Translations under genes and position numbers: made by a program | Notes under the pieces: generated by a model | Seen by the model: only the letters and a program-made list of their open reading frames with translations | What the model was told of the DNA's origin: nothing | The model's database searches: none | NCBI GenBank assembly: GCA_030157805.1 | Contig: JAOAUB010000044.1 | Location: forward strand, 1 to 51,431 | Direction of reading: 5' to 3' | DNA: 51,431 nucleotides | Origin: Legionellaceae bacterium | Lineage (GTDB): Bacteria; Pseudomonadota; Gammaproteobacteria; Legionellales; Legionellaceae | Part shown: piece after piece, positions 36,350 to 46,270 of the stretch | How the letters are laid out: every line of letters starts with the position of its first letter | How positions within the stretch are numbered: the first letter of the stretch is position 1

Positions 36350-39300
36350 GAATGGTCCTTAATAATAAGTGATGGGGTTTGTTTTTTGACACGCCGTTGC
36401 TCTTGCCAGGTCTGTAGTAAAACATAAAATACCGGAACAAACACCACAGCAAGGCAAGTTGAGGCCAGCATGCCACTGCATACCGCAATGCCAATCGAGC
36501 GACGGGCATTAGCACCTGCACCGGTCGCGAATACTAACGGTAATACCCCCATAATAAAAGCAAAGGATGTCATGAGAATAGGGCGAAAGCGTGTTTTAGC
36601 ACCAAGAATTGCCGCTTCTATAATGGATTTATGATGAAGATGGCGTTGCTCTCGCGCAACTTCAATAATGAGGATGGCATTTTTAGCGGCCAATGCGATT
36701 AACAATAACAGCCCTATTTGTGTGTACATGTTATTCGCAAGGCCCAAGGCTGCTAAAGCAAATACAGTTCCAAGCAAGGCAAGTGGAACGCTGAAAATAA
36801 TGGCAATGGGCGTAAGCCAATTTTCATATTGACCGGCTAAAATTAAATACACCAAAACAAGCGATAACAGGAAAATATAATAGCTCATGTTGCCGGCTAT
36901 TTTTTCTTGGTAAGCCGTACTGGTCCATTCATAAGCAATTCCTGGAGGCAAAAAAGATTTCGCTAATTGTTCTAACGCGGTAATCGATTGGCCAGAACTG
37001 TAACCTGCTCCCGCAACACCGTTGATAAGACTGGATGGGTAAAGATTATAGAGGGAAATAATGGCGGGGCCTACTGCTAAGTCAATGTCCGTGAGGGTGC
37101 CGAGCGGTACCATGTTCCCCGATTGATTTTTGACATAAAAATGGCGCACATCGTCTATGGACATTCGTGATGACGCTTCCGCTTGCACGTAAACTTGAAA
37201 AACTTGGCCAAATTTTGTAAAAAGATTCACATAAGAAGAGCCAAGATAGGTTTGCAAAGTTGAAAACGCATCGCCTAAGGTGACGCCTAGGGTTTCTGCT
37301 TTTGTTCGATTAATGGGGGCGGACACTTGCGGTACCGACGCACGAAATGACGTTATCATCTTTTGTACTTCAGGCTCGCGGCTTGCTCGTGCAATGAGCT
37401 GATCGGTTACATCTTGTAGTTTTTGATAGTCAAAACTGCCGTCTTGTAATTCAAGTTGCATTTGAAAACCGCCTGACATTCCCAGACCTTGAATAGGGGG
37501 CGGCACCACCACCATGATTTTTGCGTCTAAATGTTTTGCGGCAAGTTGGTTTAATTGAGCATAGAGAGCGGGTAAACTTTCGTTTTTTCCACGAACACTC
37601 CAATCTTTGAACATCACGTACATCACGCCCGCGTTAGCAAGACTTGTGTTATTGTCTAACAGTGAAACGCCATCAATGCCAATGGTGTTTTCAACACCGG
37701 CTATTTTGGAAACTTCTTTGCTGAGTTTATCAAGAACCTGCTCCGTTCGTCCTAACGTTGCGCCATCAGGAAGCATCACATTGAGGATTAAATACCCTTG
37801 ATCTTCTAGCGGGATAAATCCGGTTGGAATTCGACTTAGGCCAAAAATAGCAAGTCCAACTAAAACAAGAGCGACGATACAAACGCGCCCGCTGTGATGG
37901 ACTAATCGCTCAATCAAGGCGGCATAGCGTGATTCAAGCGGATTGTAAAGTCGATCAAATGCTTGGAAGAAACTATTTTTCGGTTGGTTGGGATTGATGG
38001 GTTTGAGCCATAAGGCGCATTGTGTTGGCTTTAAGGTCATGGCATTGATGGCGCTAATCAAAGCAGTTGCTGCAATCACTAATGCGAATTGCGAGTACAT
38101 TGCCCCGGTGAGTCCGGGCATGAAGCCTGCCGGAACAAAAACCGCCATGAGCACTAAGGTAATCCCAAGGACGGGTCCTGTTAGTTCTGCCATGGTTGTT
38201 ATCGCGGCTTGTTTGGGCGGTGTTCCAAGCTCAATATGCCGAGAAACCCCCTCAACAATCACAATAGCATCATCCACGACAATGCCAATCGCAAGCACTA
38301 AGGCAAACAGCGTTAATAGATTAATGGTAAATCCTAACGCTAGAAGGGCAATAAACGCACCAAGAATGGTGACTGGCACCGTGGTGGCCGGAACAAGTGT
38401 GGCACGAAAATTTTGTAAAAAAACGAGAATGACTATTAAGACTAAAATGCCAGCCTCAAACAAGGTTTTATAGACTTCACTGACGGAGGCTTTGACAAAC
38501 ACGGTGGTGTCGAATGGAATGCTGTATTGCAGTCCAGGAGGAAATTTTTTTGCCATTGTCGCAATCGTTCGTCGTACTTCGTCGGCCACTTGTAAGGCAT
38601 TGGCGCCTGGAAGTTGAAATATTGCAATCGCCGCAGCGGGCTTGCCATTAAGTTTTGCGAGTTGGCTGTAATTGGATGATCCCATTTCAACGCGCCCCAC
38701 ATCACGAATCCTGATGATTTGTGCGCTGCTGCTGGCATTGGCTTTTTGATTGGGTTGTGTGGCAATGGTTTTGACGATGATATTGGCAAACTCGTCTGGA
38801 TTGGCAAGTTGACCTGGTACATTGACGGTGAGTTGGTAAGGCTGCGACCCGCTCGTGGGCGGAGATGCGATTTGCCCTGCGGAAATCTCTTTGTTTTGAT
38901 TACTGATGGCATTGAGTACGTCGCTCGGATTTAAAGCAAAGGCGTACATTTTTTTGGGATCAAGCCATATTCGCATTGCATAGGAGCCTGAGCCAAAAAT
39001 AAGGACATTGCCGACGCCAGGTAAACGCTCTAATTGATTTTGCATGTTGATGGTGGCGTAATTATTAAGGAATAAGCCATCGTATTCACCATGCTCGGAG
39101 GTCAAGGTTACAAATTGCAGGATGGCTGTTGATTTTTGTTGGACTAAAACACCTTGTTTTTGAACAGGGTCGGGCAATTGCGCCATGGCTGCTTGCACAC
39201 GATTTTGCACGAGCATTTGGGCAAAGTTCAGATCGGTACCGATCGCAAAGGTAACAATTAACGTATACGAGCCGTTATTCGTGCTTGTGGATTGCATGTA

Positions 39301-39531
39301 AAGCATTTTCTCCACGCCATTGACTTGTTGTTCTATAGGCAGTGCAACGGTTTTAATTAAGGTTCTTGCGTCAGCGCCGGGGTAGGTGGTAGTGACTTGA
39401 ATGGTGGGCGGTACAATCGCCGGGTATTGAGAAACGGGTAAAATCGCAATGGCAATGATGCCCAAAAACACTAAAAAAAGTGCAATGACATTCGCCAATA
39501 CGGGGCGTTCAATAAAAAATTTGGAAATCAT
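36343..39531 (-). CDS. RND multidrug efflux transporter (HAE1 family)
   Basis: The inner-membrane, proton-driven pump of a tripartite exporter, homologous to AcrB/MexB. The 1062 aa show MISKFFIERPVLANV at the start, twelve expected membrane helices in two halves, and the proton-relay Asp pair in TM4 (IGIVVDDAIVIVEG), with the partner Lys in TM10. It overlaps DUF2909 downstream and starts directly after the adaptor gene (39532). No TetR or two-component regulator is adjacent. Confidence 0.96.
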   Translation of the reverse strand: MISKFFIERPVLANVIALFLVFLGIIAIAILPVSQYPAIVPPTIQVTTTYPGADARTLIKTVALPIEQQVNGVEKMLYMQSTSTNNGSYTLIVTFAIGTDLNFAQMLVQNRVQAAMAQLPDPVQKQGVLVQQKSTAILQFVTLTSEHGEYDGLFLNNYATINMQNQLERLPGVGNVLIFGSGSYAMRIWLDPKKMYAFALNPSDVLNAISNQNKEISAGQIASPPTSGSQPYQLTVNVPGQLANPDEFANIIVKTIATQPNQKANASSSAQIIRIRDVGRVEMGSSNYSQLAKLNGKPAAAIAIFQLPGANALQVADEVRRTIATMAKKFPPGLQYSIPFDTTVFVKASVSEVYKTLFEAGILVLIVILVFLQNFRATLVPATTVPVTILGAFIALLALGFTINLLTLFALVLAIGIVVDDAIVIVEGVSRHIELGTPPKQAAITTMAELTGPVLGITLVLMAVFVPAGFMPGLTGAMYSQFALVIAATALISAINAMTLKPTQCALWLKPINPNQPKNSFFQAFDRLYNPLESRYAALIERLVHHSGRVCIVALVLVGLAIFGLSRIPTGFIPLEDQGYLILNVMLPDGATLGRTEQVLDKLSKEVSKIAGVENTIGIDGVSLLDNNTSLANAGVMYVMFKDWSVRGKNESLPALYAQLNQLAAKHLDAKIMVVVPPPIQGLGMSGGFQMQLELQDGSFDYQKLQDVTDQLIARASREPEVQKMITSFRASVPQVSAPINRTKAETLGVTLGDAFSTLQTYLGSSYVNLFTKFGQVFQVYVQAEASSRMSIDDVRHFYVKNQSGNMVPLGTLTDIDLAVGPAIISLYNLYPSSLINGVAGAGYSSGQSITALEQLAKSFLPPGIAYEWTSTAYQEKIAGNMSYYIFLLSLVLVYLILAGQYENWLTPIAIIFSVPLALLGTVFALAALGLANNMYTQIGLLLLIALAAKNAILIIEVAREQRHLHHKSIIEAAILGAKTRFRPILMTSFAFIMGVLPLVFATGAGANARRSIGIAVCSGMLASTCLAVVFVPVFYVLLQTWQEQRRVKKQTPSLIIKDHSC

Positions 39532-40695
39532 TTAAGTTTTTTTCCCAGTTTGAAGAATCGGTGTCACAGCATTGCCAGGAATGGCATTCTGTAATCCAGA
39601 AACAACAATGTTATCGTCGGCAGAAAGCCCTTTGACAATGGCGCGCAGCTCCTGTTGGACTGCCCCAGTGATCACCCGTTTGACGACAACGACGTTGTTT
39701 TGATTGACCGTCAACACGTAGGGACTAATTTGATCGTATTGAATTGCTGTCTCGGGAATCATGAATTGCTGGCGTGCTTTACCCACAGGAATGCGTACTT
39801 GCACAAAAAATCCTGGTAATAGGATATTCTTTTTATTGGGCAGCAACGCGCGAAGCTCCATCGTTCCTGTTGACGCATTAAGACCGGTATTGACAAAATC
39901 AAGATGGCCTTGATGTGAAAATTCAGTTTCATTTTGCAAGTTGACGTACACGGGAATGTCTTTAATTTTTTCAGGCTTAAATCGATGAGTACGCGCCGCC
40001 TCGCGCAGTTTGATTAAATCAAGCTCATTAAGATTGAAATAAACATAAATGGGATCAATTTGTTCAATGGTCGCTAAATCAGTAGCCGTACCATTGCCGA
40101 CTAAATTACCCGGATCGACTAAGTGGCGACCAATGCGTCCATCAAAGGGGGCAAGAACATGCGTGTAACTGTAATTGATGGATGCATTTTCGGCATCGGC
40201 GACAGTTTTTGCAATTTTTGCTTGAACTATATCGGTTTGGGCCGCCCATTTTTCCACATTATTAAGTGAAGTTGCGTTTTGTTTATACATCTGTTGTTGG
40301 CGAGCGTATTCAGCTTTGGCATAGTGATACGATGCTTTTTGTACGGCGACCGAGGCTTGCGATGATTTTAATTTTTCCAAGTAAGGTTTTGGCTCAATGA
40401 CAAACAGTTCTTGGCCTTTTTTGACAAAGGTCCCGTCGGTGAATTCGTTAGAATCTAAATATCCTTCTATGCGCGCGACTAAATCAACGGATTTGTAAGC
40501 CACCATCGTGCCAGTTTGAGTGATGTACTCGGTGATGGATCGTAATTGGGGTTTTTGAATCACAACAACGGGGAGTGGAATGTTTGCTGTTGTTGTGGTC
40601 ATCATGAATTTCATGATCCAGTTAAAACTGAAGCCTGCTATAAATCCCAAGAGGGCTATTTTTACCAGTTGTTTTGATGGTCTATTTAAGTTCAT
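39532..40695 (-). CDS. Efflux RND periplasmic adaptor (membrane fusion protein)
   Basis: The adaptor linking the RND pump to the outer-membrane channel. The 387 aa have an N-terminal membrane anchor (about 11-27) rather than a lipobox, a lipoyl/hairpin region (SVDLVARIEGYL, about 64-75, and a coiled hairpin to about 170) and the second lipoyl half APFDGRIGRHLVDPGNLVG. It abuts the pump gene with no spacing. Overall AcrA/MexE-like. Confidence 0.95.
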   Translation of the reverse strand: MNLNRPSKQLVKIALLGFIAGFSFNWIMKFMMTTTTANIPLPVVVIQKPQLRSITEYITQTGTMVAYKSVDLVARIEGYLDSNEFTDGTFVKKGQELFVIEPKPYLEKLKSSQASVAVQKASYHYAKAEYARQQQMYKQNATSLNNVEKWAAQTDIVQAKIAKTVADAENASINYSYTHVLAPFDGRIGRHLVDPGNLVGNGTATDLATIEQIDPIYVYFNLNELDLIKLREAARTHRFKPEKIKDIPVYVNLQNETEFSHQGHLDFVNTGLNASTGTMELRALLPNKKNILLPGFFVQVRIPVGKARQQFMIPETAIQYDQISPYVLTVNQNNVVVVKRVITGAVQQELRAIVKGLSADDNIVVSGLQNAIPGNAVTPILQTGKKT

Positions 40696-40710
40696 CCGTT
40701 CACCATTTTA

Positions 40711-42270
40711 TTACCAATTGGGTAAGTAACGTTCCTTCGTTTGTTGTGCTTTCGTTCGTGGTGGCTCATGATTTTGCTTGTTGAGTAAATTACCCCAAGC
40801 GCTTCGCGCAGCCATTTCTTTTTTTATTGCATGAGGAACAATATCATTCCCTTGACGAAGCTGCCAACCACCGCCCAGTGCACGATAAAGGGCGATCAGC
40901 GCTTTAGGTATATCTCCTTTGGCATTCGTTAATGAGGTTTGCACTTGTAATTGTTGGCGTTCGGAGTCGAGTACGGCGGTATAATCCGACTCCCCCTCGC
41001 GGTAACGAATGAGTGCTAATTGCGTGGCTTTGATGGCCGACGTATTGGCTGTCGTTAGAAATTGCTCTGTTTTATTCGATTCAATCAATTGGGTGATGTT
41101 ATCTTGCACTTCTTGCTGTGCTTGCAAGACTAAATTCATATAATTTAAAACGGATTGTTGGAATAGGGCATCTTGGGCACGCACCGCGTTGCTTATTTGC
41201 CCATAATTAAGGATTGGCCAAGTTAAAGATGGCCCTGTAGTTATGGTGAAATTTTGCCAATTAAACAGATCACCGACGCTTGAGCCGCTAATATTATTAG
41301 AAGCAAAGGCAAATGTCCCTAAGAGTGAAAACGAAGGATAAAGATTGGCTTTGACCGCACCTATCGCTTCGGATTGAGCAATGGCTTTTAATCGGGCTTC
41401 TGCGATGTCGGGACGTTGGGCTAAGGCTTCTTTGGGAATACCTACGGCAACGCTTAACGGAGCCTTAGGAATACCGTGTTTTTTGATAAGAAAGGAATCA
41501 ACCTTATCCGGCGTTATCCCCAGCAAGACCGCTAAGGTATCTTTTTGATGCTGCAAATCATTGGTATATTGAGGTAGAATGGCTTGGGTTTGCGACAGTT
41601 CGGTTTGTGATTGTTGAACATCGAGTAAACTCGTTTCTCCGGCTTGAAAGCGCGCTTTAGCAATGTTGAGCGCCATCGCTTGCACTTTGATATTTTGTTG
41701 AGTGATGCGGATAAGTTCTTCAGAGGTTCGAATGTTCATGTAGGTCGTGGCGATGTCGGCGGTCAGCGTGACTAAAGCATGATCATAGGCGGCAAAAGAT
41801 GCTAAAAAGGCCGCATCGTTCGCAGCAATAGCTCGTCGGTATTTCCCCCAAAAATCAATCTCCCAACTGGCGGAAAGACCAAGCAATGCCGTATCAAATG
41901 ACGAAGGTAAGATAGTTTGCAGTGATTGCCCTCCAAGCCTGTTATAGGTGTAATTGCTGGTCAGGGCTTGTTGTTGGGGATAAAGATTGCCTACCGTTTG
42001 AGCTAGTTGGGCGCGAGTTTGTAAGACCTTTACTGCCGTGCTTTGTAAAGATAAATTATGTTGATAACCGTAATGAATTAAAGCCGTTAAGGTGGGATCT
42101 TGAAAGACATTCCACCAAGAAGCGTTGTTGATGGGTGATTTTTTTATTTTCGAACTATCGTTTAACCAATGGGAAGCAATTTGGGTTGTCGGCTCTTGAT
42201 AATTAGGTCCGACCTTCAAACAAGCACTCAGGAACAAACACAGTATGACAGCCAGAATCCTTATTATCAT
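40711..42270 (-). CDS. Outer-membrane efflux channel lipoprotein (NodT family)
   Basis: A TolC-like outer-membrane channel for the pump. The 519 aa start with a lipoprotein signal, LSAC lipobox with Cys 17, then KVGPNYQEP, the usual NodT/OprM opening. Two repeated OEP halves follow (about 60-250 and 270-460). It is the first gene of the operon, in the order channel-adaptor-pump-DUF2909. The C-terminal 50 residues beyond the barrel are polar and basic, longer than usual. Confidence 0.95.
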   Translation of the reverse strand: MIIRILAVILCLFLSACLKVGPNYQEPTTQIASHWLNDSSKIKKSPINNASWWNVFQDPTLTALIHYGYQHNLSLQSTAVKVLQTRAQLAQTVGNLYPQQQALTSNYTYNRLGGQSLQTILPSSFDTALLGLSASWEIDFWGKYRRAIAANDAAFLASFAAYDHALVTLTADIATTYMNIRTSEELIRITQQNIKVQAMALNIAKARFQAGETSLLDVQQSQTELSQTQAILPQYTNDLQHQKDTLAVLLGITPDKVDSFLIKKHGIPKAPLSVAVGIPKEALAQRPDIAEARLKAIAQSEAIGAVKANLYPSFSLLGTFAFASNNISGSSVGDLFNWQNFTITTGPSLTWPILNYGQISNAVRAQDALFQQSVLNYMNLVLQAQQEVQDNITQLIESNKTEQFLTTANTSAIKATQLALIRYREGESDYTAVLDSERQQLQVQTSLTNAKGDIPKALIALYRALGGGWQLRQGNDIVPHAIKKEMAARSAWGNLLNKQNHEPPRTKAQQTKERYLPNW

Positions 42271-42337
42271 GGGCGCTGAGTTTTCCTTATGGGCTTTTTT
42301 TTACGTGCAGAACTCATCATGTCATTTTATCAAGTAT

Positions 42338-42366
42338 CCGACAAGTCAATCTGAACATGTTATACT
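42338..42366 (+). promoter_or_regulatory. Promoter of the cytochrome oxidase assembly operon
   Basis: CCGACA (42338-42343) and TATACT (42361-42366) are separated by exactly 17 bases. An ATG at 42357 in the SURF1 frame falls inside this promoter, which argues that translation starts at 42402 instead. Confidence 0.5.
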
Positions 42367-42401
42367 TTGAATACTTTGGGGGCGTAGGTGATAACACAGC
42401 G

Positions 42402-43142
42402 ATGCAAGATTTTTATTTATTACGACGACGATTTAAACCTAGCATCAAATGGACGTTGTTGACCCTGGTGTCGACTGCTTTTTTAATGGGTCTGGGATTT
42501 TGGCAATTAGATCGTGCTGAAGAGAAAAAAGAGCTATTGAGCTCCGCTAAAAAACAAGCTTTACTATTGCCTTCGACATGGCGTCAAGGCATGGCTCTTC
42601 CGCGTTTATTTCAACGCTTAGTGTTGCGCGGCCATTATATACCGTACACGTTATTGTTGGATAATCAACATGCTGACCATCAATGGGGCTATCATGTTCT
42701 GAGTCCTCTTGCACTAAGTCAAGAACAGGTTGTGTTGGTCGACCGCGGTTGGATTAAAGGTGATTTGCGACGACGTGTTTTACCTGTGATTGAAACACCT
42801 ACAACGTCGTTGTCAATCCAAGGGCAAGCGTATTATCCTTCGTCAAAAGGGCTGGTGTTGGGTGATGTGATAGAGCCGCATGGTGCATCACTTGCGGTCA
42901 TTGAACGAGTTGATACAAAGTTAATCAGTAATCTTTTGCAAAAAAAGGTCTATCCGTTTATTATTCGTCTCGATAAAAGAGCACCCCTAGGTTATGTTCG
43001 TGATTGGCCGGTGGTGTCAATGCCGCCGCAGCGTCATGTCGCTTACGCGCTGCAATGGTTTGCGATGGCCTTGGTCTTGATTTTTATTTATATCATGTTG
43101 AATTTAGTTCCTAACGAAGCAGAGAAAAATGCTGAAATCTAA
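42402..43142 (+). CDS. SURF1 family cytochrome oxidase assembly protein
   Basis: SURF1/Shy1 assists haem A insertion into subunit I of cytochrome c oxidase. The protein from ATG 42402 is 246 aa, with membrane helices at both ends (about 18-34 and 216-236) and the family motifs GFWQLDRAEEKK, RGHY, LLDNQ and VDRGWIKG in the periplasmic domain, ending in the APLGYVRDWPV strand. The frame is open back to 42357, but those 15 residues are not family-like. It overlaps the next gene by 14 bases. Confidence 0.93.
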   Translation: MQDFYLLRRRFKPSIKWTLLTLVSTAFLMGLGFWQLDRAEEKKELLSSAKKQALLLPSTWRQGMALPRLFQRLVLRGHYIPYTLLLDNQHADHQWGYHVLSPLALSQEQVVLVDRGWIKGDLRRRVLPVIETPTTSLSIQGQAYYPSSKGLVLGDVIEPHGASLAVIERVDTKLISNLLQKKVYPFIIRLDKRAPLGYVRDWPVVSMPPQRHVAYALQWFAMALVLIFIYIMLNLVPNEAEKNAEI

Positions 43143-43665
43143 AAAGCGAGTGATTATTTTTTTAGTGTTCATTTTCATGATGCCTGGCGTGTGTGCTTAT
43201 TGGTTTTATCAGCACCCTAACTGGCTGATGGGTCAGGCCACGAATAAAGGACAATTATTAACACCTCCTGTTTTGGTCGAAGCCTTGCCCAAAACTGCCA
43301 AGTGGAGCTTGGTCGTTTGGAACCCAGGTCGGTGTGGACGACTTTGTCAGCAACAGTTGAATAAAATAACGCGGATTCGCTTAGCGTTAGGGCGTCGATT
43401 TTATGATGTGAATTTGTGGCTACTAACGAATGATAAAGCCACACTTCGTCTTGAGACAACCGCGAATTTATTGCATCAGCAGGGGATTCGCCCTCTGTTC
43501 TTATCGACAAAAAATCGTGCAAAATTACCCATTTTAGGAAAGAAGTCACAGGTATTTATGGTGAGTCCGGACAATTACCTGGTGTTAAGTTATCAATTAG
43601 CCACGAATCCTGCTGATATTTACAGTGATTTACAGCGGGTCATGAATTTACAGAGGAGCTTATGA
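43129..43665 (+). CDS. Membrane-anchored thioredoxin-like protein of the oxidase assembly cluster
   Basis: A 178-aa protein with one N-terminal membrane helix (about 8-27) and a periplasmic domain of SCO/thioredoxin-like size. It contains a CGRLC pair (in NPGRCGRLCQQQ, about 67-78), the same CxxxC spacing as copper chaperones, but with no obvious later His ligand. Genes of this type sit between SURF1 and ctaA in gammaproteobacterial cox operons, and I infer a role in oxidase assembly. It overlaps both neighbours by a few bases. Confidence 0.8.
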   Translation: MLKSKKRVIIFLVFIFMMPGVCAYWFYQHPNWLMGQATNKGQLLTPPVLVEALPKTAKWSLVVWNPGRCGRLCQQQLNKITRIRLALGRRFYDVNLWLLTNDKATLRLETTANLLHQQGIRPLFLSTKNRAKLPILGKKSQVFMVSPDNYLVLSYQLATNPADIYSDLQRVMNLQRSL

Positions 43666-44663
43666 CATTCACGCGATTTCGAAAAATAGTTGATGTGGCG
43701 CTGATCTTATCCCTTGTGGTGGTCATGTTAGGGGCCTATACCCGTTTAACCAATGCCGGTCTTGGTTGTCCCGACTGGCCTGGGTGTTATGGGCATCTTA
43801 TCGTTTCAAAGCAAGAGCCCAACCAAGTGTTATCGTCGACGCAGTCTCAGTACGGTATTGCTCCGCTGGAAGTTCGTAAGGCATGGACGGAGATGCTGCA
43901 TCGATACGCGGCAGGAACGTTAGCTTTGTTCATTTTTTTTATCGGTGTTCAAACTTTAAAACGGCGTTGCCGTGGTGAAAAAAACATCGCGTGTTTTTTT
44001 CCGGTCTTTCTCATGGGTTTGGTTGTGTTTCAGGCCTTGTTGGGCATGTGGACGGTGACGCTAAAATTGCTGCCAGTGGTTGTTATGGCGCATTTATTAG
44101 GAGGTATTCTTATTTTTGCAAGCCTAAGCTGTTTTCGCTTGCAGCTAAGTTCCGATTTTAAGGCGCTGTTCGCGGGATGGCGTGTTGCTGTTGGTTTTGC
44201 TGTTGTGCTGGTTTTTTGTCAAATTGCGTTGGGTGGCTGGGTGAGTGCTAATTATGCGGGAATATCGTGCGTTGGGTTTCCAAGTTGTAATGGACAATGG
44301 TTACCAAGCTTACATTTTGCCGAAGGGTTTAATTTGTTTTCGTTGGTGGGGCAAAATTATCAAGGCGGAGTGTTGGACAACGCAATTCGAGTGACGATTC
44401 AAATGATACACCGATTTGGTGCGTTGTTGACGGCATCTTATTTAGTGATTCTTGGTGGCATGTTGCTTAAAACAGTGGCTGATGTTCGAATCCGGCGATG
44501 GGTCATCACGATGCTTGGCGTCGTGATGATGCAATTTGTGTTAGGCATTATGAATGTTTTATTTCAGCTCCCCTTGGCTGTTGCGGTGCTTCATAATGGC
44601 ATGGCAGCACTTTTGATGTCGTTGATTTTAATGATGTTTTGTATGACGCGAAGCCAGGTTTAA
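43662..44663 (+). CDS. ctaA: Haem A synthase
   Basis: CtaA/COX15 oxidises the C8 methyl of haem O to give haem A. The 333 aa form eight membrane helices with the four expected haem-ligand His residues, in [24 protein letters not shown] and VLHNGMAA. The [18 protein letters not shown]-type loop is present as [18 protein letters not shown] (28-45), and a second Cys pair occurs at [11 protein letters not shown]. It overlaps the upstream gene by 4 bases, and ctaB follows one base later. Confidence 0.95.
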   Translation: MTFTRFRKIVDVALILSLVVVMLGAYTRLTNAGLGCPDWPGCYGHLIVSKQEPNQVLSSTQSQYGIAPLEVRKAWTEMLHRYAAGTLALFIFFIGVQTLKRRCRGEKNIACFFPVFLMGLVVFQALLGMWTVTLKLLPVVVMAHLLGGILIFASLSCFRLQLSSDFKALFAGWRVAVGFAVVLVFCQIALGGWVSANYAGISCVGFPSCNGQWLPSLHFAEGFNLFSLVGQNYQGGVLDNAIRVTIQMIHRFGALLTASYLVILGGMLLKTVADVRIRRWVITMLGVVMMQFVLGIMNVLFQLPLAVAVLHNGMAALLMSLILMMFCMTRSQV

Positions 44664-44664
44664 C

Positions 44665-45564
44665 ATGAATGATGTGACGTTAGGATCAAATAATTTTCTT
44701 TGGCGAGATTATTTAGAGTTGTGTAAACCACGTGTGGTGGCGCTCATGTTGTTGACGGCATTGGTGGGGATGTATTTGGCTTCACCGGGTTGGGTTCCTT
44801 TGAGCACGGTTTTGTTTTCACTGCTAGGGATAGGATGTTGTGCGGGGAGTGCTGCCGCCGTGAATCATCTTGTGGATAGGCATATTGATACTTTAATGGC
44901 GCGGACGCGTCATCGTCCTGTGGCCAATGATCGGATCTCAGTTCGTCAAGCTTTAAGTTTTGCTTTTATTTTAGGCTCATTGGGTCTTGCGCTTTTAGTT
45001 TTATTCGTTAATGTCTTAACGGCAGTGTTGACGTTTGCGACATTAATTGGCTATGCCGTGATCTATACCGGTTATTTAAAGCGCGCAACCCCCCAAAATA
45101 TTGTTATTGGCGGTTTGGCAGGGGCAGCACCTCCATTATTAGGGTGGACTGCGGTGACCAATCAGTTGGATCCACAGGCTTTATTATTGGTGTTGATTAT
45201 TTTCACGTGGACCCCGCCTCATTTTTGGGCCTTGGCGATTTATCGTTTTGACGATTATAAAAACGCGAAAATCCCGATGTTGCCTGTGACGCATGGGATT
45301 GATTTCACTAAATTACAAGTCTTGCTCTACACCATTTTGTTGATGGTTGTGACTTTATTGCCTTTTGTTGTTGGCATGAGCCGCGGAATCTATTTTTTGG
45401 GGGCGTTGCTTTTAAATGGACGATTTATTTATTGGGGGATCCGCTTATATCGCAGCCAACAGCCTCTGGTTGCCATGCAAACCTTTCGTTTTTCAATAAG
45501 TTATTTAATGTTGCTGTTTTTTTTGTTGCTGGTTGATCATTATGTCTATATTCTTGGCACCTAA
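44665..45564 (+). CDS. ctaB: Protohaem IX farnesyltransferase (haem O synthase)
   Basis: CtaB/CyoE attaches the farnesyl chain to haem B, giving haem O for CtaA. The 299 aa are a UbiA-fold prenyltransferase with about nine helices; the prenyl-diphosphate-binding motifs are [19 protein letters not shown] (67-85) and [16 protein letters not shown] (about 193-208). ctaA and ctaB together make haem A. Confidence 0.96.
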   Translation: MNDVTLGSNNFLWRDYLELCKPRVVALMLLTALVGMYLASPGWVPLSTVLFSLLGIGCCAGSAAAVNHLVDRHIDTLMARTRHRPVANDRISVRQALSFAFILGSLGLALLVLFVNVLTAVLTFATLIGYAVIYTGYLKRATPQNIVIGGLAGAAPPLLGWTAVTNQLDPQALLLVLIIFTWTPPHFWALAIYRFDDYKNAKIPMLPVTHGIDFTKLQVLLYTILLMVVTLLPFVVGMSRGIYFLGALLLNGRFIYWGIRLYRSQQPLVAMQTFRFSISYLMLLFFLLLVDHYVYILGT

Positions 45565-45593
45565 ATTGGTGGGTTTGGAGAAAGGAAAAAATT

Positions 45594-46241
45594 ATGTCTA
45601 TTGCTAATCAACGTATTTCATTAACCGTCGTGTTGTTAGTCGCGCTCGCCTCTTTAATTGCGGGATTATTTGTCGCTCAGCATTGGCCTCAAAAGAAAAT
45701 AGCAATGACGGAGCAATTTAAAGGAACGTTGTTGGATCATCCTCGGACCATCAAGCCGTTTTCATTAACGGGAACTGATGATCAACCTTTTAATAATCAG
45801 AGTCTTGTTGGTCATTGGACCATGATTTTTTTCGGGTTTACAAATTGCGGCACAATTTGTCCAACAACGATGGCAGAGTTGGGTAAAATGTATCGACTTT
45901 TAGAAAAGAACAAGGTTCAGCCACTGCCGGAGGTCGTCATGGTTTCCATTGATCCTGAACGTGATACCTTGCCTAAGATGGCTCAGTACGTTAAAGCATT
46001 TGATCCTCACTTTTTTGGTGCTCGCGGCGACGGTTCATCGGTGCATCAAATGGCGCGTGGCATGGGAATTGTTTATATGAAAGTTGCGGCGGAGCGTGGT
46101 AGTCCCGCGGAGAATTATAATATTCAACACAGCGGTGCGGTGATGTTATTCAACCCGCAAGGTGAATTAGCAGCCTTCTTTACTCCCCCTAATACGGCCG
46201 AAGATATAGCAGCAGATTATGAGTTAGTGGCGGTCTCTTAA
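45594..46241 (+). CDS. SCO1/SenC copper chaperone
   Basis: A membrane-anchored thioredoxin-fold copper chaperone for the CuA site of cytochrome oxidase subunit II. The 215 aa have an N-terminal anchor (about 10-28), the CxxxC copper site GFTNCGTICP and the distal ligand His in NIQHSGAVML. The AGAAAGG-type ribosome-binding site precedes the ATG. It closes the SURF1-ctaA-ctaB run. Confidence 0.94.
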   Translation: MSIANQRISLTVVLLVALASLIAGLFVAQHWPQKKIAMTEQFKGTLLDHPRTIKPFSLTGTDDQPFNNQSLVGHWTMIFFGFTNCGTICPTTMAELGKMYRLLEKNKVQPLPEVVMVSIDPERDTLPKMAQYVKAFDPHFFGARGDGSSVHQMARGMGIVYMKVAAERGSPAENYNIQHSGAVMLFNPQGELAAFFTPPNTAEDIAADYELVAVS

Positions 46242-46270
46242 TTATTTTTTAAGTTGGAAATGAATTTGTT

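Noticed and set aside
37988-38473. Open frame of 161 codons opposite the RND pump
   Set aside because: A complement of membrane-helix codons giving low-complexity Met/Ala/Thr/Ser sequence; no independent support.
36343-42270. The RND operon as a recently acquired resistance island
   Set aside because: No integrase, insertion sequence, flanking repeat or composition break was seen; only gene order suggests rearrangement.
42357-42401. SURF1 starting at 42357
   Set aside because: That ATG lies between the -35 and -10 of a good promoter, so it would not be transcribed from it.
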